DNA of 64,000 nucleotides from Laburnicola sp. R22_1 (lineage: Eukaryota; Ascomycota; Dothideomycetes; Pleosporales; Didymosphaeriaceae). The stretch is taken from contig JACONQ010000001.1 in assembly GCA_014281115.1 (NCBI GenBank), forward strand, positions 620,001-684,000. Reading direction: 5' to 3'. Within the stretch, counting starts at the first letter, position 1, and each line of letters starts with the position of its first letter. Positions 45,097-55,290 of this stretch are shown here, piece by piece. A program made the translations under genes and the position numbers. The notes below the pieces were generated by a model. The model was given only the letters and a program-made list of their open reading frames with translations. It was not told the DNA's origin and did not search any database.

Positions 45097-45849
45097 TAGG
45101 TATTTAATATATAAGTACCTACACTTAGGGCTATATAATTAATTAAAGGCTAAACTAAGCTTTATTTTAATTTTCTTATTAGTAAAAGGTCTAGAAGTTT
45201 TAGAAATAATCTTAAACTTAGTATTCCTTAAAAGAGTAGCTAAGAGGATAACCTTATTAGTATACTTTAACTTTAGAAACTTTTTTATAAGATTAGGTAA
45301 AATTCTTAATAGGCTTAAATTACTTATATAATATAAATTAATTATACTTTTATTTTATTACCTACTTCTTTAATATTTTATACTTTTTTAAAGAATTAGA
45401 AGTAACTTTATTAAAAGCCTTATTTAATAGGTAATTAAAGTAGTATAAGAGAAGTTAAGTGTTTTATTTATATATCCTTTTAGCCTTATATATATATATA
45501 TATATATATATTTGAGTAAGCTTTATTTAAAATTTTATATATATAAGCTAAAAGTCTATAACTATTAAAAGAAAAATAAGAAATAGGAATAATTAACTTA
45601 CTTTTATAGGAAAATCTAACTAAAGGAACTAAAAAAAGAAATAGAGAGTAAATAAGTAATGTTTATTATTAATAAAGAGCTATTATAGGCTTATATAATT
45701 ATAAATACTTAAGAAACTATACTATTATAAGTAATTAGTTACTTAGTTAAATACTTAATTTATAAGCTAATTAGAGATAAGATTATTTTAAGCCTTATTA
45801 TATAAGTAGGCGCGCTATTTACACAGCCTACCTAGAAGATATATTATAA

Positions 45850-46025
45850 TAATAAGGCTTTAATTAGGTATAATTATATGCCTATAATTATATAAGTAGT
45901 ACTATTTTAGTTTTACTTTTTTTATAAGTATATATATAGTTTAGCCCTTTAGATTTTATATATATAGTAATTTTATCTAATTCGCTTACTAAATCTAAGA
46001 TTATAGCATGTTTTCCTTTAATAAA
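45850..46025. repeat. Dispersed repeat also present at 26245-26410
   Basis: Both copies read ataattatataagtagtact, then attttagttttact, then tataagtatatatatag, then agccctttag, in the same orientation. Diverged and non-coding, so probably parts of one larger old element family. Confidence 0.6.
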
Positions 46026-46079
46026 GCCTATATTATTTTATTTCTAGATAGTTAATTAACAATATATATAATAGTTTAT

Positions 46080-46720
46080 ATTTCCTTTTTTACTTTTTTA
46101 TATTCTTTTTAATTACTTAGTAAGACACTTTACTTTTTTATTATATTGTTTAAGATAAAAGCCTTTGTTATTTTATATCTAGGTAGTTAATTAATAATAT
46201 ATATCTACTTTTTTATTAGTTATACTTTATTAATTATATTTTACATTTTATTAAATTTTTACTATTATAAAAGAGTTTTTTAATTAGTATTAGTGTATAG
46301 CTAGTATAAGCTTATACTTTTAGCTACTCTTTATATAAAAAAACTCCTTTTTATTAATATCTCAAAACGCTTTTCTATATTTTTAATAGTAGGAGGAATA
46401 ATTACTATTATTATAATATTTTTATTAGGAATCTCTTAGTTATAAAAAAACTATATAAAAAAAGCCCCTTATATTTTTTTATATTCTTTTTAATTTCTAA
46501 GTAGAGTGCTTTACTTTTTATATTATAGTATTTAAAATAAAAGCCTTTATTATTCTATTTTTAAGCAGTTAATTTAATACTATATATTTCTTTAATGTTG
46601 TTATAATTACCTTATTAAGCTTTTTCTAATTACTAAGTAAAGGGCTTTACTTTTTTATTATATTATTTAAGATAAAAGTCTTTATTATTCTATTTTAGGT
46701 AAATAAATTAACGCTATATA
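46080..46720. repeat. Cluster of MITE-A and MITE-B termini
   Basis: Three right-facing MITE-A termini (about 46080-46205, 46465-46575 and 46605-46720), all strongly mutated, with one MITE-B terminus between them (46340-46455, cttttttattaatatctcaaaacgc). Looks like repeated insertion of these families into one another. Confidence 0.55.
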
Positions 46721-46829
46721 TATATATATATATTTCTTTTTAACACTTATTTTAAAATAATATTAATTTAACTAGCTCTTTTAACTATTCTAGCTATTCT
46801 TAATAGGTTAGCCCTATAAGCCTAGTATC

Positions 46830-47475
46830 CAGTCTTACACAGGCCTGCCCGCCATTACTTAGAGGCCTGCCCGCTATCTTGTGCTAGCTCTTAAGCTTCT
46901 TCTCTAGTACACCCCACTCTGCAAATTATTAGAGTGTATTCGCTTTTTTGCATCGTAAGTACTAGTATATCTAGTCTAAGCACGAGGTTTTTATGCAAGT
47001 AGTAGACAAACTAATAGGGTTGTAGATTCCGCGCAAATAATAACAGCCAAATAAGATAAATAAGGAAGAGCAAGTTGTATGTACCGATTTCCGAGAGCAC
47101 GTCCAATGCCTATAAATTAAGGTTCACTCGCTTCTATACCCCGCAGTGCGCTAGCTCCAAACCATATGTAGCCCTATCTGAAAGAAGACTTCGCGCACTC
47201 TGGGTAGCCCGTAGACTACCACACTCTGTCCAGAGACCTCGGTCTAATTTAATGGCCCAGCCAATAAGCATATGTGGCAACCCCGCACCTAAACCCCACA
47301 TAAGGTATAACCCACTATGCCATACGAACTGCTCCACTTATAAAGGCCAATCGAATAGGCAGTCTAATTCCGCTTTAGGGCCAAAGTTCGCGCAATTGTA
47401 CAATAGAGACGCAGGATTTAACGCTATTAGAATTCCTAGTCTATACGCTTTAGTTGCTTTTTATCTTATCTAATC
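46830..47475. other. Island of ordinary base composition, origin unknown
   Basis: About 640 bases with normal C+G inside the AT-rich block. Contains a direct repeat aggcctgcccgc (46841 and 46863) and a plus-strand frame of 132 codons from 47075 that starts without a usual ATG context and resembles no family I know. It shares a 20-base word with 30737-30756. Possible origins are a recent transfer (for example of mitochondrial DNA), a single-copy sequence not touched by RIP, or a young non-coding element. Confidence 0.4.
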
Positions 47476-47664
47476 CCTTATATTATTTAATAGTGTGGCT
47501 TCTATAGCTAATCTTTACTTTCTAGTAATAGTTATATATAAATACACTAGTTACTTTACTAATCTTTTTAATTTCTTTTAAAAAAATTTATACTATTTAT
47601 TCAGCTATTTATTAAGTAGTCTAAAGTGCTAAATATTTAGTTTCTTTTTAGTCTTTTTATAACT

Positions 47665-47884
47665 ATTTTTAATCCTTTTTATTAATATCTTAAAATACTT
47701 TTCTATATATATAATAGTAAGAGGAATAAATACTATTATTATAATATTTTTATTAGAAACTTCTTAGTTGTAAAAAAAAGCTATAACTATTTTTATACTT
47801 ATTTTATTACCTTAAAACGCTTTTCTATATATATAATAGTAGGAGAAATATTTGCTATTATTATAATATTTTTATTAGAAACCC
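47665..47884. repeat. Two MITE-B termini, the second cut by Copia 2
   Basis: Two consecutive right-facing MITE-B ends (47665-47775 and 47795-47884). The second stops at ...attagaaaccc, where Copia 2 is inserted, and resumes at 58186 with aaccctttagttgtaaaaaa. Confidence 0.7.
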
Positions 47885-48081
47885 TATTGGATAGGCTCTC
47901 ACTAGTAAAAGGAAAGGAACTGAAAACGGATTACATTTAAAGATTGATTCTTTTTCTTATCTTCGTGTGGATGCTACAGAGGTGTACATGCTCTTGTCCA
48001 AGTAGGACTAAAGTAGGATTGAGGCGGTCTATTAGGCATCGTTAGGCAGCCAATGTATCTACTAATGCCTATAATTCGACA
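47885..48081 (-). repeat. Copia 2 LTR, 3' copy
   Basis: 197 bp. Next to it, inside the element, is a purine-rich stretch on the minus strand (agaaagaaaagat, 48085-48100) that suits a polypurine tract. Confidence 0.88.
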
Positions 48082-48288
48082 CTAGAAATCTTTTCTTTCT
48101 GGATAGCTTAGTAGTGACTGTGTGTGTCCATATTAACTGTGTGTAAAGCATCAAACATTAGAGCCTGTTGGCCTCTATACCTAGCCCTTAACTTAGACTG
48201 TTAACTTATTCCTGTTAATAAGGTGCTCAAGGGCGCGGTTTGGTAATGCCTTAGTAAAAGCGTCCGCAGGATTGTCTTCACTATTAAT

Positions 48289-49755
48289 CTAGCGGATCTT
48301 AGTGATCTCGCGACGCTTATATGACTGGCGCAACGCCATAATGTCGATTATAAGGCGCTTTTCCTTTGTTGTCCTAAGCTTCACTAGACACTCGTACAGC
48401 GAGTACGAATCTGTGCAAATAACCAAGGGAATTGCAGGTAGTCTAAGGCGTTCTATAATTATCCTCAAGGTGGTTGCAATAGCGATGCCGATGTTAAAAC
48501 CGTTAACTATGCCATAGATTTCTAAGGCCAGTACGCTTCGTGTAACGCGTTTACATTTTGTAGAGCTGTAGTGGATTATATTGCCACAGATTGTAAAGGT
48601 GTTATTAACGTCTGTAGACTTATTAACAAGTATTAATACAAAGCCCAGCTGCGAACTAAGGTCCTTATTATTAGCAAATAAGCTGTCTACAAAGACCATC
48701 AACTTGGCATTAATAAGGTCAACAGGTACATAGCGCAGACCGCGGTCGAGGTTCTCCATCTGCCATTTAAGGCGCTTGTTAAGCGCCCTAATGTCCTTAT
48801 CCAAAGGTTGCTGCGCTTGCGCGGCTACGGACAAATTAAAAGAAGCCTCTAGTTGGCACGTTGAGGCGATGTACGCCCTGCGGGCGCGCTATTCCGTGTA
48901 CTGTTGCGCGCGATTGTGCGCCTTAATGTCTACAAGCTTAATCTTTCCTCCTTGTCCCTTCTACTTAAGGTTTAAGATCGCTTCGCTATTTTCTATTGTA
49001 AGCGTGCAACTATTAAAGTCCAGTTGCACGTCTAGCGTTAGGACAGTCTTTGGCTTTAATTGGAACTGTGCGTCCTCGAGCTTTTTCTCTTCGAGCGACG
49101 AGAATACGGCTGTCCTAAGCATAAGGGTATCATCGGTCTGCATGCTGACGAGTCCGAAGGCGTCTGTGTCCCCGTTTGTGACCAACAAGCAAGGGTCGTA
49201 CGTTGATGTGGACATGTCCAATTCCTTACGGTGATGTCCGTGGTACGTTGTCCACCAATGAACCCCTGCCTCTGCGATCCCATACAGCGGTTTGATCACG
49301 TGAAGCAGCGTGCCTTCCAGATATTTTGACACTAGTTCTGAGGGGAGATGTGCAAGAATCGTCCTCTAGAGATTTGTCTGCGCTTAAGGGTATGCCTGCG
49401 TTATATTGCGCAGCTTAACAGTCATCTCACGTTGTACAAGTACAGGCGCCAGGGCCATAATTAGACGCTAGCTACAGCGTTAAATAGTTAGAGACTGTGT
49501 TAAGATAGCTTCCTTGTCGTGGTCCTAGTAGCCTTGGATAACTAGACGGGATTTCTTATAGGGCTTAGTTATTATTCCTTTAACCTCTCGTACAAGACGC
49601 GATTTGAAAATTCGGATCCCGCCGTGCAATTCCTTATCGTACAGTTCAAACTCGAACACTCCACGGCCTACGAGGTCACTAATCTCTTAATTGTCGGACG
49701 CCTCAAAGGGTGCGCCTAGGGTCGTGATAACCCCATCGTTGCGTAGCTTGATCGC
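48289..49755 (-). pseudogene. Copia 2 reverse transcriptase and RNase H, broken
   Basis: A reverse transcriptase section (49332-48961) contains LLHVIKPLYGIAEAGVHWW and an MQTDD motif where many Copia elements have YVDD; this variant is known in fungal Copia. Upstream (49755-49380) there are recognisable segments such as FELYDKELHGGIRIFKSRLV. The RNase H section (48834-48289) contains FVDSLFANN and ICTDSYSLYECLVKLRTTKE. Several stops separate these sections. The coding sequence upstream of 49755 was severed by transposon insertion. Confidence 0.85.
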
Positions 49756-49757
49756 TA

Positions 49758-51874
49758 CCGAGGTGGACGGTCGAATGAGCCCGACGGCCGAATGAGCCAC
49801 CTTGAACACCAAAACAGCCCCACAACTTGAGGCTGTAGAGCCTCACACAATAGCTATTATCGCGATATTTTCTAGTGGTGATATCTATAGGCTTTAATTG
49901 ATATATATAGCTATTGATATCGCGTAGAAGGTGTGATGTTGCGGCTGCGTCGTGACCTGAGAGCTGGCGCGCCTGCAGCAGCACGTTGAGGCTCTCCCCT
50001 ACCTACGGGCCTCACAACAGCTCTCTTTTTAAGAGTTGCTTTTGCAGAAGCCTTAAGGCTGCGCTTTTGCCCTTTTGAGAGGTTTTAAGAGCTTGTTGGA
50101 GTCGTTTTGCAGTCCTGCGAGCAGCTGCCCTAGAGGCCTGTTCAGCAGCCTTCTCCGCCTTCTCCTTCTCCTTTACCAGATTGGCTGCAGCCCTCGCCTG
50201 ACGCCTTATTTCCTTCTCCTTCGCCTTTGCCTGTCTTGCCTCTTTACGAAGCCTATTTGTCTCAGCTTTTTGGTGTTGTACCTGCTCCTCCTCGCGCTCC
50301 TGGAGCTGCCGGCGATCACGTGCCTCCTTCACCTTCCTTGGAGACCAAAATATAGCTCCACCTTGATACTCCTCAGGCTCCTTAAGTAGGAGAGGCTTGC
50401 CTCGCTTCCTACGCGTTCTCTCGTTGATCAGAGCCTCGCGTAGGCCCTTGACCTCATACTCAAGGAGGGTCTTTTGAGTTGAGATTTGGTGGAAGGCCTG
50501 GCTTAGCTTTTGAGCTCGTTTATCACCTCGATCCTTCACTACCTGACGCAGTAGGCCTTCAGTCTTCCTCCAGTTTGAGGCACTTAAGGCTGAGGACTCG
50601 CTATCGCTTAAGGAGCTTAGGCTAGAGTTGAATCTCTGTAGTATAACCTCAGGATTGAAGGGTGAGAGGCCTGTAGCCTCGAAGGCCTTTAGGATTGTCG
50701 TTTCCTTAAAGGAGGCCTGCCAGGCTCGGTAGAAGAGGGGGAAGAAATCCCTCTTGCTCATTGAGCAAAGGCCCTGGCTCCTTTCCATAAAGGCTGAGAT
50801 CTCCTTTAAGTAGGCTGTGGACAGAGGCTTGAACATAGCTACATCGAGCGGCTGCAGCGTATGGGTTGAATGAGGAGGATATACAGCGAGGAGGATCTTG
50901 TTCTAATTGCAGTACTCAATAAAATCCATTGTGAGGTGAGATCCATGGCCATCTAGGATGAGCAATCGATAGGAAGATCGAGCCTTCGCCTTTGTACCGC
51001 GATCAAACACCTGTTTAAGCCACGCAAGGCCGATATTGTTGTTCGTCCAGCCAGAGGGCGATGAGGAGATTCGAACCTGATGAGTCGCATGATTGAGGGC
51101 CTGTAGCCAGGAGTCCTGTATCGATCCTGAGGCTGACTGATAGATGAGAGCGGGCTCAAGGTAAGATCCATCAGCGCAGATACAGGCCAGCAGCGTTATC
51201 CACTCTCGAGAGCCATCCTGGATAGTACCCCTCCTCTTCCCATCCTCATATGAAGCCCTGCTGAAGATCCTCTTCGAGCGACCTACAACACCAAGCATAA
51301 AGCCCTTCTCATCCATATTGTAGGTATGACGCGCCTCAACGTGATACTGATTGATCTTCTCGCGTAGAAGGTTAAAGTAGAGGCTATACTTCCTCCCTGA
51401 ATTAGCCTTGTGGCGACTATTGTCAATGCCCGTTGTCCATTTTGAGATAAGCTCGTCTGGGTGTTGGTGCACAAAGCGATTAACCTAGTGTACTCTAACC
51501 TCTTTCTGCGTAATCTACGAGGCGAAATTTCGTATTATAGCTCGTGTAGGTGGTAGGCCTTGATTTGTAAGACGTTTAATATAGTGTAGAAGCTCTAGTT
51601 CCTGTTGTGGATAAAGAGCTTGTTGATTCTCCGCCATTGTACTGCGTGACCTTGAGATGCCTTGGTGTCGCCGCGCGAGCGTTGCACGGCTGCAACCATA
51701 ATCTCTCGCAATCTGTCTATAGCTAAATTTTTCTGTAGGTCCTAGCGATTCAATCGCTGCAATCGCTGCCTCAATCGAGCTCATAGTGGTAGAGTTATCG
51801 CGTGTTGAAGTTGAGGTGTTGTCGTGGTGGGGTGGCTCATTCGGCCGTCGGGCTCATTCGACCGTCCACCTCGG
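49758..51874 (-). mobile_element. Pogo-like DNA transposon 1 in Copia 2, 2117 bp
   Basis: Terminal inverted repeats of at least 41 bp starting CCGAGGTGGACGGT, with CGAATGAGCC repeated at 49772 and 49789, and the complement at 51830-51874. TA lies on both sides (49756-49757 and 51875-51876). It carries one transposase on the minus strand, intact except for three stops. It is in better state than its host Copia. Confidence 0.93.
50012..51784 (-). pseudogene. Pogo-like transposase with three premature TAG codons
   Basis: A single frame of 590 codons from the ATG at 51784, with no frameshift, interrupted only by TAG at 51515-51517, 51485-51487 and 50903-50905. Domains: psq-type helix-turn-helix (SYRQIARDYGCSRATLARRH, residues about 21-40), CENP-B-like DNA-binding region, then the DDE catalytic domain with YNMDEKGFMLG (first Asp), LLILDGHGSHLTMDF (second Asp) and a LQPLDV segment. 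The last 200 residues are Lys/Glu/Ala/Arg-rich and probably coiled coil. The second TAG stands where relatives have Trp before V-x-R-F. All three can arise from CAG or TGG by one RIP-type transition. Not functional as it stands unless stops are read through. Confidence 0.9.
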
Positions 51875-51883
51875 TAGCTTATA

Positions 51884-53996
51884 CTGTGTCCGTGCACTCA
51901 ACGCCCGGATTCAGTCAACGCCCCGCTGAACGCAAACCACCCCAAATTTCAACACGCCATAACGCCACCAATATGAGCTCAATTGAGGCTGCAATTAAAG
52001 AAATAGAATCGCTAAGGTCAGAAGAATCTTTCTCTTATACTAAGATCGCTAGCAAGCATGGCGTTGATCAAAGTACGCTGTCGCGAAGGCACCAAGCGAT
52101 TCAAACGACGCGTGCAACTGCGGGGTTTAACCGACGGAAACTCAGTCCCCAACAAGAGCAGGAGCTTGTACAATACATTAAAGGGCTTACAGCGCGTCAC
52201 TTGCCACCCACAAGAGAGATAATACGAAATTTCGCGTCAACAATAGCCAAGGAGCCAGTGAGCGAGAGCTAGGTTACTCGCTTCATCAACCGACACAACA
52301 TCCATCTGATCTCTCGATAGGCAGCTGGTATAGACAGCAATCGCCACCAAGCCGACTCAGGGGATAAATACAGCCTGTATTTTAATCTCCTGGGTGCCAA
52401 AATCAAGGAATATGACATCGAGCCTCGTCACACGTATAATATGGATGAAAAAGGCTTCTTAATTGGTATCACTAGCCGATCAAAACGAGTGTTTAGCAGA
52501 CGAATGTGGGAGAATAAGGAGGTTATAGCATCTCTCCAAGATGGCTCTCGTAAATGGATTACCCTCCTAGCGTGTGTTTGCGCTGATAGATCAGCCTTGC
52601 CGCCAAGCCTCATCTATTAGGCTACCAACAAGGCTATACAATCAAGCTGGGTAGAGGATATCAAGGCAGGAGAGCACTTAGTACACATTTCCTCGTCGCC
52701 TTCAGGCTAGACAAACAACAATATCGGCCTTGCCTGGCTTAAACAGGTGTTTGATCGCTACACTAAGGCAAAAGCTCGACGGTCTTACCGGTTACTCATC
52801 CTTAATGGCCATAGATCTCACGTTACTATGGATTTTATCGACTATTGCGACCGTAACAGGATACTCCTAGCCATCTTCCCCCCTTATTCAACCCACACGC
52901 TTCAGCCACTTGATGTGGTTCTATTTAAGCCTCTATCAACTGCGTACTCAAAGGAGCTATCAGATCACCTCCACCAGAGCCAGGGACTCCTCCCTATTAA
53001 GAAAGGGGACTTCTTCCCTCTATTCTGGGAGGCCTGGACGAGCTCTTTTAAGGAGGAGACGATACTTAAGTCTTTTGAAGCAATAGGCATATCACTATTC
53101 AACCCAGAGGTTATACTCAAAAGGTTCACCAACACTACCCTAGATGAGCAGGAATCGCGAGAGAGCTCTACGTCAGTACTCAGCGGATCTAACTGGCGTA
53201 AACTAGACCGCCTTGTACGATCCGCAGTAGAAGATTAGAGTAGTAAGGACGCGCAGAAGCTTAGCCGCTCACTCCACCACATCTTAGTTCAAAATAAGTT
53301 ACTTTACTATGAGATTGCTGGGTTAAGAGAGGCTCTTACTACGAAAAAGAAGCACAAGAAGAAGGGAAAACCTCTAGATCTGCAATAACGTTAAGAGTAC
53401 TATGGGGGGGCGGTTTTCTGGTCACTAAGGAAGGTTAGGGAGGCTCGCGTACGTTAGTCTGTAAAGGAACAAGAGGAGAAGGAGCAGAAGCTTTAAAAAG
53501 CTGAGAAGGCTGAGTTAAAGAAGGCAGCTAAGCTATGCAAGGAGAAAATTGCAGAGGAGAAGCGTGTGGCGAGGGAGGCAGCTAAGGTAGCCAAGGAGAA
53601 GGAGAAGGCTGAGAAGGCAGCAGAGCGTGCTTGCCAGAGAGAAGCTTGCGACGATGCAAAAGCTCTACAATCTACCTAAAAGGGTAAGAGAAAGGCCTCG
53701 CAGCTATTTATATAGAGCAATAAGCGTTAGAAACGCGTAGTTAATACTATAACTACTCAGGAGGCTTTAGGTGCCGCATCAGCAGCTCCACCTAAGACCA
53801 CGCGGCACGGCCGCAACATTAAGCTTCCAAGTAAATATAAGTAGCACAGGTGAATCGCAAGCATTAAAATAGTACTCTACTACAAAATCTCGTAATAATA
53901 GCGATTTTGTGTGGCTCTGCAGCCTTATTTTAGTTAAGCTGCTATGGTGTTCAGCGGGGCGTTGACTGAATCCGGGCGTTGAGTGCACGGACACAG
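51884..53996 (+). mobile_element. Pogo-like DNA transposon 2 in Copia 2, 2113 bp
   Basis: Terminal inverted repeats of about 49 bp starting CTGTGTCCGTGCACTCAACG, with TCAACGCCC repeated at 51898 and 51915, and the complement ending at 53996. TA lies on both sides (51882-51883 and 53997-53998). Oriented opposite to transposon 1, whose right end is only 9 bp away. The termini differ from those of transposon 1, though the transposases are clearly related. Confidence 0.93.
51973..53850 (+). pseudogene. Pogo-like transposase, heavily RIP-mutated
   Basis: Paralogue of the transposase at 50012-51784, starting at the ATG at 51973 (MSSIEAAIKEIESL). The helix-turn-helix and the start of the CENP-B region are open for 99 codons, then come a TAG replacing the same conserved Trp as in the neighbour and further stops. 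The catalytic blocks YNMDEKGFLIG, LLILNGHRSHVTMDF and LQPLDV are visible; the second one has Asn where the neighbour has the catalytic Asp, a change a G-to-A transition gives. The C-terminal Lys/Glu-rich part contains at least five more stops. Clearly dead. Confidence 0.88.
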
Positions 53997-53998
53997 TA

Positions 53999-55290
53999 GT
54001 TAGCCTCCTCCTTCTTAGTTATATACACATTCGCCTTGCGCTTGTTTTTTAATCCTAGAGGACAGCCTCTCTTGCTTAGTTGCGCTGCCATAGGTACTTC
54101 CACATCTGCAGGTGGCTCATGCAGTGCGTGTGGCGCATTAGGGTCGCTCCAGAGGTGGTCTAGTCTGTAGTATGGCTTGACAACAGTTGATCTGAATGTT
54201 GTTGGACTATTAATTATGTTAATAGTAACGTTATAGCCATCTATGCTGGCGATTTTATACAGGCTGTTCTAGCTATTACTTTCTCTCTAGATTAAAACCT
54301 CGCTTTATAGTGGGAGTGCGAGTACGTCTTTAGTAGCAGGTCTGTTCCAGGTGTTTAGGGCATCTGTGACCTGGCGCTCTGCAGCGATCTTGCGTAGGGC
54401 TTTTGTCGCCTTTTGAATGGCCTCGCTGCGCTTGACTATTAACGGTGACGGCGGTGACTCCGTCGTTATATGTGGGTACGCCCCAAAGACCAGCAGAGTT
54501 GGGACTAGCCCGTTAGGGCCGGCCGTATCGTTGACAGCTTTCACAGCCATCTAGAGGATCGCCTTGTTGGACATAGTGCTGGCGAGCTCGATATAGAGTA
54601 TATCCTATGCGCGGCGTAGGGGCGCATAATACCTCTTAGTCTTGCCTATAGACTAGTGCGCCTCTGTAGGCACTTGTTTACACGTTACTCCTATAATCTT
54701 TACCTTAGCGCGGAACTCTACGCTTATAAAGTTAGTGCCTGCATTGTGTGTAATGATATCTGGCGGGCCTTAGTAGGTGTCAATCTATAACATCCGTAGT
54801 GCCTTCCACGTCTCCTTGGCCAAAATAGCGCTAAGGAACTTCGCGCCTTAAAACGCAGTGGACGCATCGACCACGTGTAGTACGGGCTTGTTGCCCAGGT
54901 ACATCACGTCAACAAGGATTTTGTAATTAAAGTAGCAGTCGTCCTTAAGGGTAAACTTAAATCGGCGCGGCGCGGAGCTATTTAGTTAACAATAATAACA
55001 GAACTTTGTAATTTCCTTAAGAGTTCTTTCTTTAAAGTTGTTGTAACTAGCATTTTTTAATAGCTTGACAAGTTGTATAACAGCTGGGTGCCTAAACCGG
55101 CGATGCAGCCGTCTTAACTTAGTCTCTGTCAGAAACATTATTGCGCGCTCTCTCTTGTTAAGATAGAACCACGGATGTCCCTATTTTTAGATCACTGGGG
55201 TGCGGTGTTCTCCTTGTACGAGCTCATCCGTGGTGTTGTTAAAATAGACATTCAACCTATCTATATCCGCAAGGCACAGTAGGAACGGTG
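53999..55290 (-). pseudogene. Copia 2 integrase C-terminal part, broken
   Basis: The frame 54550-54305 shows VPTLLVFGAYPHITTE and further integrase-tail residues; downstream sequence (54300-54010) reads on in the same style to a STVVKPYYRL segment, well known from the integrase C-terminus of fungal Copia. The region 54560-55290 contains integrase-core remnants with many stops. The element is cut at 53999 by transposon 2. Confidence 0.78.

Larger units (their letters stand above)
25860..47884. other. AT-rich, RIP-degraded transposon block
   Basis: About 22 kb with very high A+T, stops in all frames, and no protein frame longer than about 70 codons except in one island (46830-47475). The base pattern, in which almost all C and G outside short islands have gone to T and A, is that of RIP acting on repeated DNA. 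Separately listed features inside it are MITE-A copies, a MITE-B element, solo LTRs, retroelement copies with 14-bp duplications and minisatellites. Stretches without any listed feature (26237-27104, 29060-32975, 35030-36520, 38116-39390, 40860-43380, 45115-46070) look like the remains of larger elements, but I could not identify them. Confidence 0.85.

Noticed and set aside
47075..47473. 132-codon frame in the composition island
   Set aside because: No domain, poor start context and an overlapping frame on the other strand; kept only as part of the island.
25860..47884. A Starship-type giant element or gene cluster in the AT-rich block
   Set aside because: No tyrosine-recombinase captain gene or cargo genes can be read; the content is explained by degraded common transposons.
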